Below are positions 1 through 6,273 of a stretch of 6,846 nucleotides of DNA, piece after piece (position 1 is the stretch's first letter; each line of letters begins with the position of its first letter). The notes beneath the pieces are model-generated. The model had not been told where the DNA came from and ran no database searches. It was given only the letters and a program-made list of their open reading frames with translations. The translations under genes were made by a program, and so were the position numbers. This DNA comes from Candidatus Uhrbacteria bacterium CG_4_9_14_3_um_filter_36_7 (GTDB taxonomy: Bacteria; Patescibacteriota; Patescibacteriia; UBA9934; GWF2-40-263). The DNA lies in contig PFWS01000025.1 in NCBI GenBank assembly GCA_002791255.1, positions 1 to 6,846 on the forward strand, given 5' to 3'.

Positions 1-555
1 AATCACAATAAGTTGTGCATCCACAATTGGATCTACCTGACCAATCGATTCAAATCCCATTTGACAAAATTGACGATATCGACCCGCTTGCGGACGATCA
101 TGACGAAACATGGGGCCAATATAAAATAATTTAACTGGTTGTGGTCGATCCAGCATTCCATGATTGATGTAAGCCCGAGCTACAGAGGCAGTTGCTTCTG
201 GTCGTAAGGCTACTCGTTCCCCACCTAAATCAATAAAGGTATACATTTCTTTTTCAATCACATCAGTATCTTTTCCAACGGTTCGGATAAATAAATCTTC
301 TTGCTCAAGAATAGGCAGATCAATCCGTTGAAAACTATAAGATTCTGCAAACCGACTGGCCAAATCACGAATTTTTTCCCAGTATTTCTGTTCTTCTGGT
401 AAAAGATCACGAAATCCGCGTAAAAGCTCTGGTGTTCTCTTAGAGCGTCTTGCAACAGAAACATCTTTTTTATTTGAAACAGTTTCTGTTTTTGGCTTAG
501 GTTTTTTTACAGAAACCAATTTCTTTACAAAAGGAATTTTCTTTTTCACAGGCAT
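1..555 (-). CDS. hisS: Histidyl-tRNA synthetase, N-terminal 185 residues (3' end beyond window)
   Basis: Class II aminoacyl-tRNA synthetase that attaches histidine to tRNA-His in the cytoplasm. The reading frame runs without a stop from an ATG at 555 to the window edge. Residues 46-53 (RGFRDLLP) are the usual family start. Residues 80-131 cover motif 1 and the following core, with PILE, KEMYTF and LRPEATAS; LRPE-T is a histidine-enzyme hallmark. Residues 147-166 are motif 2 (GPMFRHDRPQAGRYRQF), whose arginine contacts ATP and the acceptor end. Motif 3 and the anticodon-binding domain would lie outside the window. About 44 lysine/arginine-rich residues precede the family start; no internal ATG could replace the chosen start before the conserved core. 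The gene follows lepB by 12 nt on the same strand and is probably cotranscribed. No Shine-Dalgarno sequence precedes it. Identity is near certain; the role of the extension is unknown. Confidence 0.96.
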   Translation of the reverse strand, partial: MPVKKKIPFVKKLVSVKKPKPKTETVSNKKDVSVARRSKRTPELLRGFRDLLPEEQKYWEKIRDLASRFAESYSFQRIDLPILEQEDLFIRTVGKDTDVIEKEMYTFIDLGGERVALRPEATASVARAYINHGMLDRPQPVKLFYIGPMFRHDRPQAGRYRQFCQMGFESIGQVDPIVDAQLIVI

Positions 556-567
556 AAATAATGAAAA

Positions 568-1203
568 TTAGAGATTGTAATCAGGAATATCAAAAACATG
601 AATACGAGAAACAGGAAGACCGCGAATCCAAACACGACCAATCATATCTTGTTTAGTAATTGGACCAAAACTTCTTGAATCAAGGCTTGCATCTCGATTA
701 TCCCCCAAAACAAAATACTCATCCTGGTTTAATGTCCGCTTTTGATGACCTGGTGTTGGTTCTTCAAATAAATAAGATGTTTCATCTAATAAAACTCCAT
801 TTAAATGATCTTCATTATAAATACGAATCTTCTGATCGGATATTTCAATAGTATCTCCAGGAATAGCTACCACCCGTTTAATAAAAAATTCTGATGTATC
901 AAGGGGATATCGAAAGACCACGATTTCTCCACGTTGTGGCTCACGAAATCTATAGCTTATTTCATCAATAATAAGATATTCATTATCATAAAAACTTGGT
1001 TCCATGGAGGCTCCTCTCACATAAAAAGGTTGAATTAAAAAATAGCGAATCGGAATAATAATAGCCGCTGAAATAATAATAATTTGAACAATTTCAACAA
1101 AAAATGCCAAAACAGCTCCAAGTGTTGGGCCAAATTTACGCTGCCAAAAGGAATGATTTCCATTATCTTCAAAAAAATTGTCCGATTGATGTATCTTATT
1201 CAT
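568..1203 (-). CDS. lepB: Signal peptidase I
   Basis: Membrane serine protease (family S26) that removes signal peptides from exported proteins on the outer face of the cytoplasmic membrane. The protein has 211 residues, a compact form typical of Gram-positive-like and CPR enzymes. Residues 1-25 are a short cytoplasmic tail and residues about 28-57 hold a single membrane anchor. Box B follows (FYVRGASMEPS, 60-70) with nucleophile Ser66. Box D (FFIKRVVAIPGD, 106-117) supplies the general-base Lys109. Box E (GDNRDASLDSRSFGPI, 167-182) completes the site. All catalytic elements are intact. It is the first gene of a probable lepB-hisS transcript. The upstream region is AT-rich with no Shine-Dalgarno sequence and no convincing promoter boxes. 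The ATG at 1203 is the natural start because the residues before the anchor look normal. Confidence 0.97.
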   Translation of the reverse strand: MNKIHQSDNFFEDNGNHSFWQRKFGPTLGAVLAFFVEIVQIIIISAAIIIPIRYFLIQPFYVRGASMEPSFYDNEYLIIDEISYRFREPQRGEIVVFRYPLDTSEFFIKRVVAIPGDTIEISDQKIRIYNEDHLNGVLLDETSYLFEEPTPGHQKRTLNQDEYFVLGDNRDASLDSRSFGPITKQDMIGRVWIRGLPVSRIHVFDIPDYNL

Positions 1204-1224
1204 AAAAATATAATTTAGCTTAAC

Positions 1225-1371
1225 ATGAAAAAATCCACTTCACAAGCCCCAAAAGGCTTTAAAAAACCGCTATTGCAAGGAGAGATGTTTTTAGGTCGAC
1301 CAAAAATAATTCAAAGCTTAAACTACTTAAATATTCTTGAAGAGAAGAAATGTTCATGTTATTCTCTTTAA
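1225..1371 (+). CDS. Possible small hypothetical protein, 48 aa
   Basis: An ATG-to-TAA frame of 48 codons lies between the divergent lepB start and the tRNA gene. The product would be basic, beginning MKKSTSQAPKGFKKP and ending EEKKCSCYSL, with two cysteines close to the C-terminus and no membrane segment. I recognise no family. It starts 21 nt from the lepB start on the opposite strand, has no Shine-Dalgarno sequence, and no clear promoter of its own is visible. An open frame of this length can arise by chance in AT-rich DNA, so this is a weak call. The alternative is that the stretch is only the upstream region of lepB and of the tRNA. Confidence 0.22.
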   Translation: MKKSTSQAPKGFKKPLLQGEMFLGRPKIIQSLNYLNILEEKKCSCYSL

Positions 1372-1377
1372 AGATTT

Positions 1378-1405
1378 TTGGATTGGGGGATAGAGAACGT
1401 AATAT
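1378..1405 (+). promoter_or_regulatory. Putative sigma70-type promoter for tRNA-Val
   Basis: TTGGAT (1378-1383) and TAATAT (1400-1405) are separated by 16 bp, close to the bacterial -35/-10 consensus. Transcription would start near 1412, a few bases before the mature tRNA 5' end at 1420. The run of A/T between 1400 and 1414 offers alternative -10 hexamers, so the exact box is uncertain. Confidence 0.42.
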
Positions 1406-1419
1406 ATAAATATACACAC

Positions 1420-1496
1420 GGACGCATGGCTCAGTTGGTTAGAGCGCTATCCTCACACGATAGAGGCCCCTGGTTCGAGTCCAGGTGCGTCCACCA
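1420..1496 (+). tRNA. tRNA-Val, anticodon CAC
   Basis: The 77-nt sequence folds into a complete cloverleaf. The acceptor stem is GGACGCA (1420-1426) with TGCGTCC (1486-1492), seven pairs. The D stem is GCTC/GAGC. The anticodon stem CTATC/GATAG (1447-1451 and 1459-1463) closes the loop CTCACAC, placing anticodon CAC at 1454-1456, which reads the Val codon GTG. The variable loop is AGGCC. The T stem CCTGG/CCAGG closes the loop TTCGAGT. Discriminator A and an encoded CCA end the gene. No second copy of the tRNA 3' end is visible in the window, so there is no sign of an integrated element here. Confidence 0.97.
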
Positions 1497-1530
1497 AAGC
1501 AAAGTTTAATAAAATGAGGTAGATTTTATA

Positions 1531-1563
1531 TAAAAACTTCAACTCTGGTTGATGTTTTTATTT
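1531..1563 (+). terminator. Hairpin with T-rich tail, probable first tRNA terminator
   Basis: TAAAAACTTCAAC (1531-1543) pairs with GTTGATGTTTTTA (1548-1560): 12 pairs and one T-T mismatch around a 4-nt TCTG loop. The distal arm carries five T's and is followed by TTT. The stem is AT-rich, so it would terminate less strongly than the next hairpin. It starts 35 nt after the tRNA. Confidence 0.5.
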
Positions 1564-1565
1564 AC

Positions 1566-1596
1566 CACCCGGTTGTTTTTCCGAGTGTTTTTTTTT
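1566..1596 (+). terminator. Intrinsic terminator upstream of the LCP gene
   Basis: CACCCGG (1566-1572) pairs with CCGAGTG (1581-1587) with one C-A mismatch around an 8-nt loop, followed at once by nine T's (1588-1596). This is the standard Rho-independent layout for plus-strand transcripts. It should end tRNA transcription before the LCP operon. Its loop and T-run also carry the next promoter. Confidence 0.72.
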
Positions 1597-1601
1597 ATAA
1601 T
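1573..1601 (+). promoter_or_regulatory. Putative promoter of the LCP-der-pth operon, inside the terminator
   Basis: TTGTTT (1573-1578) and a perfect TATAAT (1596-1601) are spaced by exactly 17 bp. The -35 box lies in the loop of the preceding terminator hairpin, and the first T of the -10 box is the last base of its T-run. A start 6-7 nt after the -10 box would fall near 1608, only about 5 nt before the ATG at 1613. The mRNA would then be nearly leaderless, which fits the lack of a Shine-Dalgarno sequence. Confidence 0.58.
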
Positions 1602-1612
1602 ATAAAATATCT

Positions 1613-3100
1613 ATGCAACCAATCCGTATTGATTTGCTACGAGCCAAATATCAACTCGAAACACAACGACGCAAGCCGTCAATTTTTTTTGTTTATGGAT
1701 TTCTGATTCTCTTTGTAATCATGGCTCTTATTGGAACTATTTTTTCCTATCAAGTAGCCTCAAGCCACGACGCAAGTGAAACCCTTTCAAATCTTTCATT
1801 ATTTTCAACGGTTCGTTCTCTTATCCTGCCACACCCAGGAGAAATACAAGGAGAAAAAGATGATCGTATTAATATTTTGCTTTTGGGAGTCGGTGGTAGT
1901 GGACACGATGGGCCAGAACTAAGTGACACCATTATATTTATGAGTGTTAAACCATCAGAAAAAAAAATGGGCTTACTTTCCATTCCACGAGATTTAACCG
2001 TTCCTATCCCAAATTATGGATGGCGTAAAATCAATCATGTAAATGCCTTTGCAGAAGCAGAAAATTCCGGAAGTGGCCCACTAGCCACACAGGGTATTCT
2101 TGAAGATTTATTTAAACAACCAATTCACTATTATGTAAAAATTGATTTTTCTGGATTTGCTCAACTTATTGATGATATTGGTGGGGTTGATATTTATGTT
2201 GATCCACCTTTTGTTGATACTCAATACCCAACTAGCAATCATTTATATCAAACAATTATCTTTCAGAAAGGATGGCAACACATGGACGGAAATCAGGCTT
2301 TAATGTATGTTCGTTCACGACATGGAAATAATGGGCAAGGATCTGATTTTTCCCGCAGTCGTCGTCAACAACAAGTGCTCTTAGCTATGAAAGAAAAAAT
2401 CGTAAATGTCTCCACCCTCTTGCATCCTCTGCGTATGAATCGTTTACTTGAGACACTTGGTGATCATCTAAGCACCAATATAACCACTTGGGAATTAATT
2501 CGATTTGCAAAACTCATGGATGTTGGCCAAGACCTCACTTTTTATCATAAAGTTCTAGATGTTTCAGAAGGAAGTCCTTTATATGCAACTTCTATGAATG
2601 GAGCGTATGTTATTTTGCCCAAAGAAAATGATTGGACACAAATCCAACAACTAGTTGCTAATCTTCTTTTAGAAGAAACATCGGGGGGGTCATTAGATCA
2701 AATATCATCAAATGATATCACTACTTCATACTCACAAACCTCTTCCTCTTCCACTGCTATAGAAACACCACCAGAAAAATCGATTCGCATTGAAGTACAA
2801 AATGGAACCACCATTACTGGACTTGCAGCAAAAGCCGCTCAAATTTTGCAAGGTCAGGGTTTTGAAATCACCACTATTGGCAATGCCAAACAACCAACTT
2901 ATAGCCAAACTATTATCTATGATTTTACGGATAATAAAGAATCTTATCAAACACAACGAGATGCCTTACAAGCTTTTTTCAAGGCACAAATACAAAATAC
3001 TTCAAGCGAATGGAGTTATGAATCTTTAGAAAAAGAAGATACCCCTCCGCCGGTTGACTTTTTAATCATTCTTGGAACGAATAATCAAGATCTTCTCTAA
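1613..3100 (+). CDS. LytR-CpsA-Psr (LCP) family protein with C-terminal LytR_C domain
   Basis: Membrane-anchored enzyme of the LCP family, whose members transfer lipid-linked glycopolymers such as teichoic acids or capsule onto peptidoglycan outside the cell. The protein has 495 residues. A cytoplasmic basic tail (1-23) is followed by one membrane segment (24-46). The LCP domain spans about 85-320 and shows INILLLGVGG, DGPELSDT with Asp105, SIPRD with Arg126, and the YVRSRH and DFSRSRRQQQ region (232-254), whose arginines bind the pyrophosphate of the lipid substrate in known LCP enzymes. A Ser/Thr-rich linker (about 355-388) leads to LytR_C (about 390-488), recognised from IRIEVQNGT, GLAAKAAQIL and the final FLIILG. 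Older annotations call such proteins transcriptional regulators, but the topology supports an envelope role. It is the first gene of the operon, 6 nt before der. A run of seven G's occurs at the domain-linker boundary. Confidence 0.93.
   Translation: MQPIRIDLLRAKYQLETQRRKPSIFFVYGFLILFVIMALIGTIFSYQVASSHDASETLSNLSLFSTVRSLILPHPGEIQGEKDDRINILLLGVGGSGHDGPELSDTIIFMSVKPSEKKMGLLSIPRDLTVPIPNYGWRKINHVNAFAEAENSGSGPLATQGILEDLFKQPIHYYVKIDFSGFAQLIDDIGGVDIYVDPPFVDTQYPTSNHLYQTIIFQKGWQHMDGNQALMYVRSRHGNNGQGSDFSRSRRQQQVLLAMKEKIVNVSTLLHPLRMNRLLETLGDHLSTNITTWELIRFAKLMDVGQDLTFYHKVLDVSEGSPLYATSMNGAYVILPKENDWTQIQQLVANLLLEETSGGSLDQISSNDITTSYSQTSSSSTAIETPPEKSIRIEVQNGTTITGLAAKAAQILQGQGFEITTIGNAKQPTYSQTIIYDFTDNKESYQTQRDALQAFFKAQIQNTSSEWSYESLEKEDTPPPVDFLIILGTNNQDLL
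2683..2689 (+). other. Seven-G homopolymer in the LCP gene
   Basis: Seven consecutive G's cover the last base of the Ser357 codon and the codons of Gly358 and Gly359, between the LCP domain and the Ser/Thr linker. Loss of one G brings a TAG into frame three codons later; gain of one G leads to a TGA within about ten codons. Either change would leave the LCP domain and remove LytR_C. This is what the sequence implies; slippage itself is not shown. Confidence 0.55.
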
Positions 3101-3106
3101 AAAATT

Positions 3107-4498
3107 ATGATAGAAATCACTCCACCTAAAATTGCTCTGATTGGACGAACTAATGTTGGAAAATCAACCCTTTTTAATCGTCTAACAGAAAAAAATATTG
3201 CTCTTGTTTCTAAAGTAGCTGGCACCACTCGCGATCGTAAAGAAGCGGATTGTCTTTGGCGTGGAAAAATAATTCGTCTGATTGATACTGGTGGACTAGA
3301 TGTTAAAGGAAAAAATCAAATGGAAGAAGATACCATACGTCAAACTAATTATGCTATCAAACAAGCAGATGTTATTCTCTTTGTTGTTGATCTTAAAATT
3401 CAACAACCACTTCCTCAAGAGCAAGCTTTGACCCTTATCCTTAAAAAAAGTCAAAAACCGATTATCGTGGTTGGAAATAAGGCAGAAAACCCTTCTCAAA
3501 GACAAGCTGCTCTTTCCCACGAATGGCAAATAAAAGGCCTTCCTTCTCCTCTTGCGGTTTCTGCTTTACGTGGAACAGGAATAGGAGATCTTCTTGATCA
3601 GATTTATGAAATATTAGTTGATAAAGGAAAACCACCTACTTCAATTCTTGAAATCAATGCCACCCGAGTGGCTGTGATTGGCAAGCCAAATGTAGGTAAA
3701 TCATCTCTCTTAAACCATATTTTACAAGAAGAACGTTATATTGTAAGCCCAATAGCTCATACCACTAGAGAACCAAATGATACGCTTATGGAATGGGAGG
3801 AAAAACCTTATGTTTTTATTGATACAGCTGGAATACGCAAACAAGCCAAAGTTCATAAAGCAAAAGGACTTGAAGAAGCAGGGGTAAAACGAACAAAAGC
3901 CTTACTCCAAAAAACAGATATTGCCCTTTTTGTCTTGGAAAGTCATAAACCGCTTGATCGTCAAGATCGCACACTGCTTGGTCTACTTGAACAAGCGCGT
4001 GTTGGTATTATTCTGGTCGCTAATAAATGGGACCTGGTTGAAAATAAACAAACACACACCATGAATGAATATGAAGATTATATCAAACGTTCATTTCCAT
4101 TCTTGCAATGGGCTCCCATTCTCTTTGTTTCCGCTTTAACTGGACAACGTGTAATAAACTTGTTTTCACTCATAAATGAAGTACAAGAAAATCGTTATAC
4201 AAAACTTTCTCAAGAAGATTTAGATATCTTTCTTCAAAAAGCCATGCATCATCATCGTCCAAAGCGTGGTAAAACCTCAAGACCTCCAAAAATTCTTAGT
4301 CTCACTCAAACTCGTGTTGCTCCCCCACGATTTGCTCTTACTATTCGCGCGAAACGCAAGGATGCTCTTTATAAAGTTTATCCACGCTATCTTGAAAATA
4401 AACTCCACGAATTCTTTCCTTTTAAAGGAACGCCGGTATTTGTGGATGTTCAGGTGAATGGAAACAAGGATGCTAAGGGGAGTTTAAACTCTCTCTAA
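3107..4498 (+). CDS. der: Ribosome biogenesis GTPase Der (EngA)
   Basis: Essential double GTPase that binds the 50S subunit during late assembly. The 463-residue length is normal. GTPase domain 1 has the P-loop GRTNVGKS (13-20), switch AGTTRD (38-43), DTGG (60-63), G4 element NKAE (124-127) and SAL (152-154). GTPase domain 2 has GKPNVGKS (192-199), switch HTTRE (218-222), DTAG (239-242), NKWD (306-309) and SAL (342-344). The C-terminal KH-like domain (about 360-452) holds APPRFALTI, YPRYLENKL and FKGTPV. Two deviations stand out: NKxE instead of NKxD in domain 1, and His-Thr-Thr-Arg-Glu instead of Gly-Thr-Thr-Arg-Asp in domain 2. The ATG lies 6 nt after the LCP stop without a Shine-Dalgarno sequence, so translation is probably linked to the upstream gene. 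The identification is secure. Confidence 0.97.
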   Translation: MIEITPPKIALIGRTNVGKSTLFNRLTEKNIALVSKVAGTTRDRKEADCLWRGKIIRLIDTGGLDVKGKNQMEEDTIRQTNYAIKQADVILFVVDLKIQQPLPQEQALTLILKKSQKPIIVVGNKAENPSQRQAALSHEWQIKGLPSPLAVSALRGTGIGDLLDQIYEILVDKGKPPTSILEINATRVAVIGKPNVGKSSLLNHILQEERYIVSPIAHTTREPNDTLMEWEEKPYVFIDTAGIRKQAKVHKAKGLEEAGVKRTKALLQKTDIALFVLESHKPLDRQDRTLLGLLEQARVGIILVANKWDLVENKQTHTMNEYEDYIKRSFPFLQWAPILFVSALTGQRVINLFSLINEVQENRYTKLSQEDLDIFLQKAMHHHRPKRGKTSRPPKILSLTQTRVAPPRFALTIRAKRKDALYKVYPRYLENKLHEFFPFKGTPVFVDVQVNGNKDAKGSLNSL

Positions 4499-4526
4499 TT
4501 CCTAATTCTTTCTTCCTAATTCATCC
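4499..4526 (+). repeat. Two tandem 14-bp units between der and pth
   Basis: TTCCTAATTCTTTC (4499-4512) is followed directly by TTCCTAATTCATCC (4513-4526), 12 of 14 bases identical. The first unit begins right after the der stop codon. The copies look like a small local duplication that makes up nearly all of the 32-nt gap. The gap is pyrimidine-rich and carries neither a hairpin nor a Shine-Dalgarno sequence for pth. Confidence 0.6.
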
Positions 4527-4530
4527 CCCT

Positions 4531-5079
4531 ATGCCCCTTTCTCCTCACCTTCTTATTGGTCTTGGAAATCCAGGGTCTGAATTTGAAGAAACACGACACA
4601 ACATTGGTTTTCGCATTATCGATGCATTTGTCAAAGAAAAAAATTCTATATTTACTTCCAAGAAAAAACTCAAAGGAGATATTGCTGATATTCATTTCAA
4701 TACAAGACAAATGATTGTTTTAAAACCAACTACTTTTATGAATCGTTCTGGTGAATCTGTGCTTCTCACAAAAACATTTTTTCATATTGAAGATAAGCAC
4801 ATGCTAGTGGTTTATGATGATGCAGATCTTCCATTTGGAGAAATACGTTTTCGTTCATCAGGCTCAAGTGGTGGACACCGTGGTATGCAATCAATTCTCG
4901 AACGTCTAGCCACCCAAGGAATCTCACGTTTGCGTTTTGGTATTGGTAGACCAAAAAGCCCAGATACACCACTCGAAGATTGGGTATTAAAAAAATGGAC
5001 TGCTTCTGAGGAAGAACAGATTAAAAAACTAATTGATGACTGTTTGATACAAATCGAAGATATTTTTAAAACAAATTAA
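4531..5079 (+). CDS. pth: Peptidyl-tRNA hydrolase
   Basis: Cytoplasmic esterase that releases tRNA from peptidyl-tRNAs dropped by stalled ribosomes. The protein has 182 residues, close to the usual length. It opens with the family signature LLIGLGNPG (7-15) including Asn13. TRHNIGF (21-27) carries the catalytic His23. FMNRSG (69-74) carries Asn71, and YDDADLPFG (95-103) carries the aspartate that activates the histidine. GGHRG (114-118) corresponds to the common GGHNG, with Arg117 in place of the asparagine that contacts substrate in the E. coli enzyme. The start is fixed by the short distance to the signature. It is the last gene of the LCP-der-pth operon, 32 nt after der and without a Shine-Dalgarno sequence. 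Its stop codon overlaps the T-run of the opposing terminator. Confidence 0.96.
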   Translation: MPLSPHLLIGLGNPGSEFEETRHNIGFRIIDAFVKEKNSIFTSKKKLKGDIADIHFNTRQMIVLKPTTFMNRSGESVLLTKTFFHIEDKHMLVVYDDADLPFGEIRFRSSGSSGGHRGMQSILERLATQGISRLRFGIGRPKSPDTPLEDWVLKKWTASEEEQIKKLIDDCLIQIEDIFKTN

Positions 5080-5112
5080 AAAGAGCCTCCCTTCCTCCCA
5101 AAGGTCGGCTCT
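5077..5112 (-). terminator. Intrinsic terminator for the minus-strand gene, between convergent genes
   Basis: On the minus strand AGAGCC (5112-5107) pairs with GGCTCT (5087-5082). An inner CCTT/AAGG stem follows across a 2x2 internal loop, with a 7-nt loop at the tip. The transcript then reads five T's (5082-5078), AA and another T-rich stretch. The TAG of the minus-strand gene sits at the base of the stem, and the T-run overlaps the TAA of pth. In the plus direction the hairpin lacks a T-run, so it serves the minus strand mainly. Confidence 0.75.
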
Positions 5113-6181
5113 ATGAGTCGTCATCAAAAATTCCTTGTAAATCCCAATTAGATGAGACGTCTTTAGCTCCTTGACCAAACATCATTTCTTGAACAAGTGT
5201 TGTTTGTTGCTCGTCAAGAGGAATAAGGAGATGGGTTGCAACCAAATCATTCACATTCGCAGGGAATTTCTTCAGACGGACAATTCGGTTTCTTAATATG
5301 TATAAAATATTTTCTGGCATCTGGAAGTTCGTCCGTTTAGACCATCTTCCCTGGAGTTTTTTTACAATTGATGATACAGGGATTTTTTTAAACCTCTTTA
5401 TATCCCTCTCATATTCTTCGACAGTTATATAATCCCTTTTAATAGGGGTTCTTCCAACTGCCAAGATAAGTTGAGTATCTATCCACTCATTAGCTACAAA
5501 AATTCTTGTTCCGAATATCATTGGGGGAATATCCCCAAACTTTATATTCATAGATCTGAAAAAAAGAAGCAATACAAGCTCTTCTTTCAACTTACAAGCT
5601 CTCATAAGATAAGAACTCAACAATCTATCTGATGAGTAATGATCTATATCTATGTAGCTAACAATTCCTAGAAAATTTTTCCAATTGATTTTGTTCTGTC
5701 TCTCAATTAACTCAAGCAAATTGTCGACTTGTTGTTCATATTCCCTCGCCTGTTTGACCAGGCTAGCGAAAAATACGGCAACTTGTCTCTCAAACACCTG
5801 GCGAAAGATAAATTCGCCTGGCTGAACAGAATCCAGTGCAACATCTATCACAGACAAAAAAACTTTAACCGATCTGCGAACTGCCACAGACAGTGGCTCA
5901 TGAGAAAAATTCCAGTATTTCAAGCCTATTCCCACATTTATAAAGTGGGAAACAAGTCCAGTTACATTCTCTAATTCCTCGCGCTCAGCAAGGCTAAAAG
6001 AAAAAGAATATGTCTGAGCTACTTTTTGACAAACTGGCCAGAGGCCAGAAAGAATAATTTCTCTCCACGGCCAGTCTGGCCGCTGCCGCTCAAGCTCCCT
6101 TAGGAAGAGCTCAAACGGCAACCCTTCTTCTGCCTCTGGTTTTTTGTACAAAACCAAGGCAGTAGTAGTTGCCTGTTTCAT
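5111..6181 (-). CDS. Unrecognised protein, 356 aa, with acidic C-terminal tail
   Basis: I do not recognise a family. The start at 6181 is chosen over an upstream in-frame ATG at 6217 because a perfect AGGAGG lies 4 nt before it. The protein has no signal peptide and no clear membrane segment, and looks mostly helical. Residues 1-40 include TTALVL, ELER (29-32) and a tryptophan-rich PDWPW. Residues about 132-164 form a long amphipathic helix that could be a coiled coil. A hydrophobic run ELVLLLFF lies near 201-208. Residues about 250-300 are rich in Lys/Arg (IKRDY, RDIKRFKK, KKLQGRWSKR), which could suit nucleic-acid binding, but this is only charge pattern. The protein ends in IFDDDS. It lies 169 nt after the next unrecognised gene on the same strand, with which it shares N- and C-terminal patterns. 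A membrane-associated or structural role cannot be excluded. Confidence 0.8.
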   Translation of the reverse strand: MKQATTTALVLYKKPEAEEGLPFELFLRELERQRPDWPWREIILSGLWPVCQKVAQTYSFSFSLAEREELENVTGLVSHFINVGIGLKYWNFSHEPLSVAVRRSVKVFLSVIDVALDSVQPGEFIFRQVFERQVAVFFASLVKQAREYEQQVDNLLELIERQNKINWKNFLGIVSYIDIDHYSSDRLLSSYLMRACKLKEELVLLLFFRSMNIKFGDIPPMIFGTRIFVANEWIDTQLILAVGRTPIKRDYITVEEYERDIKRFKKIPVSSIVKKLQGRWSKRTNFQMPENILYILRNRIVRLKKFPANVNDLVATHLLIPLDEQQTTLVQEMMFGQGAKDVSSNWDLQGIFDDDS

Positions 6182-6185
6182 TGCT

Positions 6186-6191
6186 CCTCCT
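6186..6191 (-). promoter_or_regulatory. Perfect Shine-Dalgarno that sets the start of the 356-aa protein
   Basis: The minus strand reads AGGAGG followed by AGCA and ATG. It decides for the start at 6181 rather than the longer frame from 6217. None of the recognised genes in the window has such a site. Confidence 0.78.
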
Positions 6192-6273
6192 GTGAGCATG
6201 AAGTTTTTAAAGAACATTCCTTAATGACCTCAAAAGAAATTTTTTCTCTTTTCAGTTCACTAAAGAAATAGAT

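Noticed and set aside
660..851. Plus-strand open frame antisense to lepB
   Set aside because: It lies wholly within a well-supported gene and its product has no recognisable features; a coding shadow.
1472..1496. tRNA 3' end as an attachment site for an integrated element
   Set aside because: No second copy of the 3' end is visible, no integrase is present, and the next genes are housekeeping genes.
1959..1967. A9 run in the LCP gene as a frameshift site
   Set aside because: Runs of A are common throughout this AT-rich sequence, and the site lies inside the catalytic domain, where a shift would only destroy the protein.
4480..4491. Perfect 12-bp palindrome GAGTTTAAACTC at the end of der
   Set aside because: It is coding sequence, has no loop and no T-run, and such short AT-centred palindromes are expected by chance.
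6182..6217. Longer start (ATG at 6217) for the 356-aa protein
   Set aside because: The 12 extra residues would span the AGGAGG ribosome binding site, and no such site precedes the upstream ATG.
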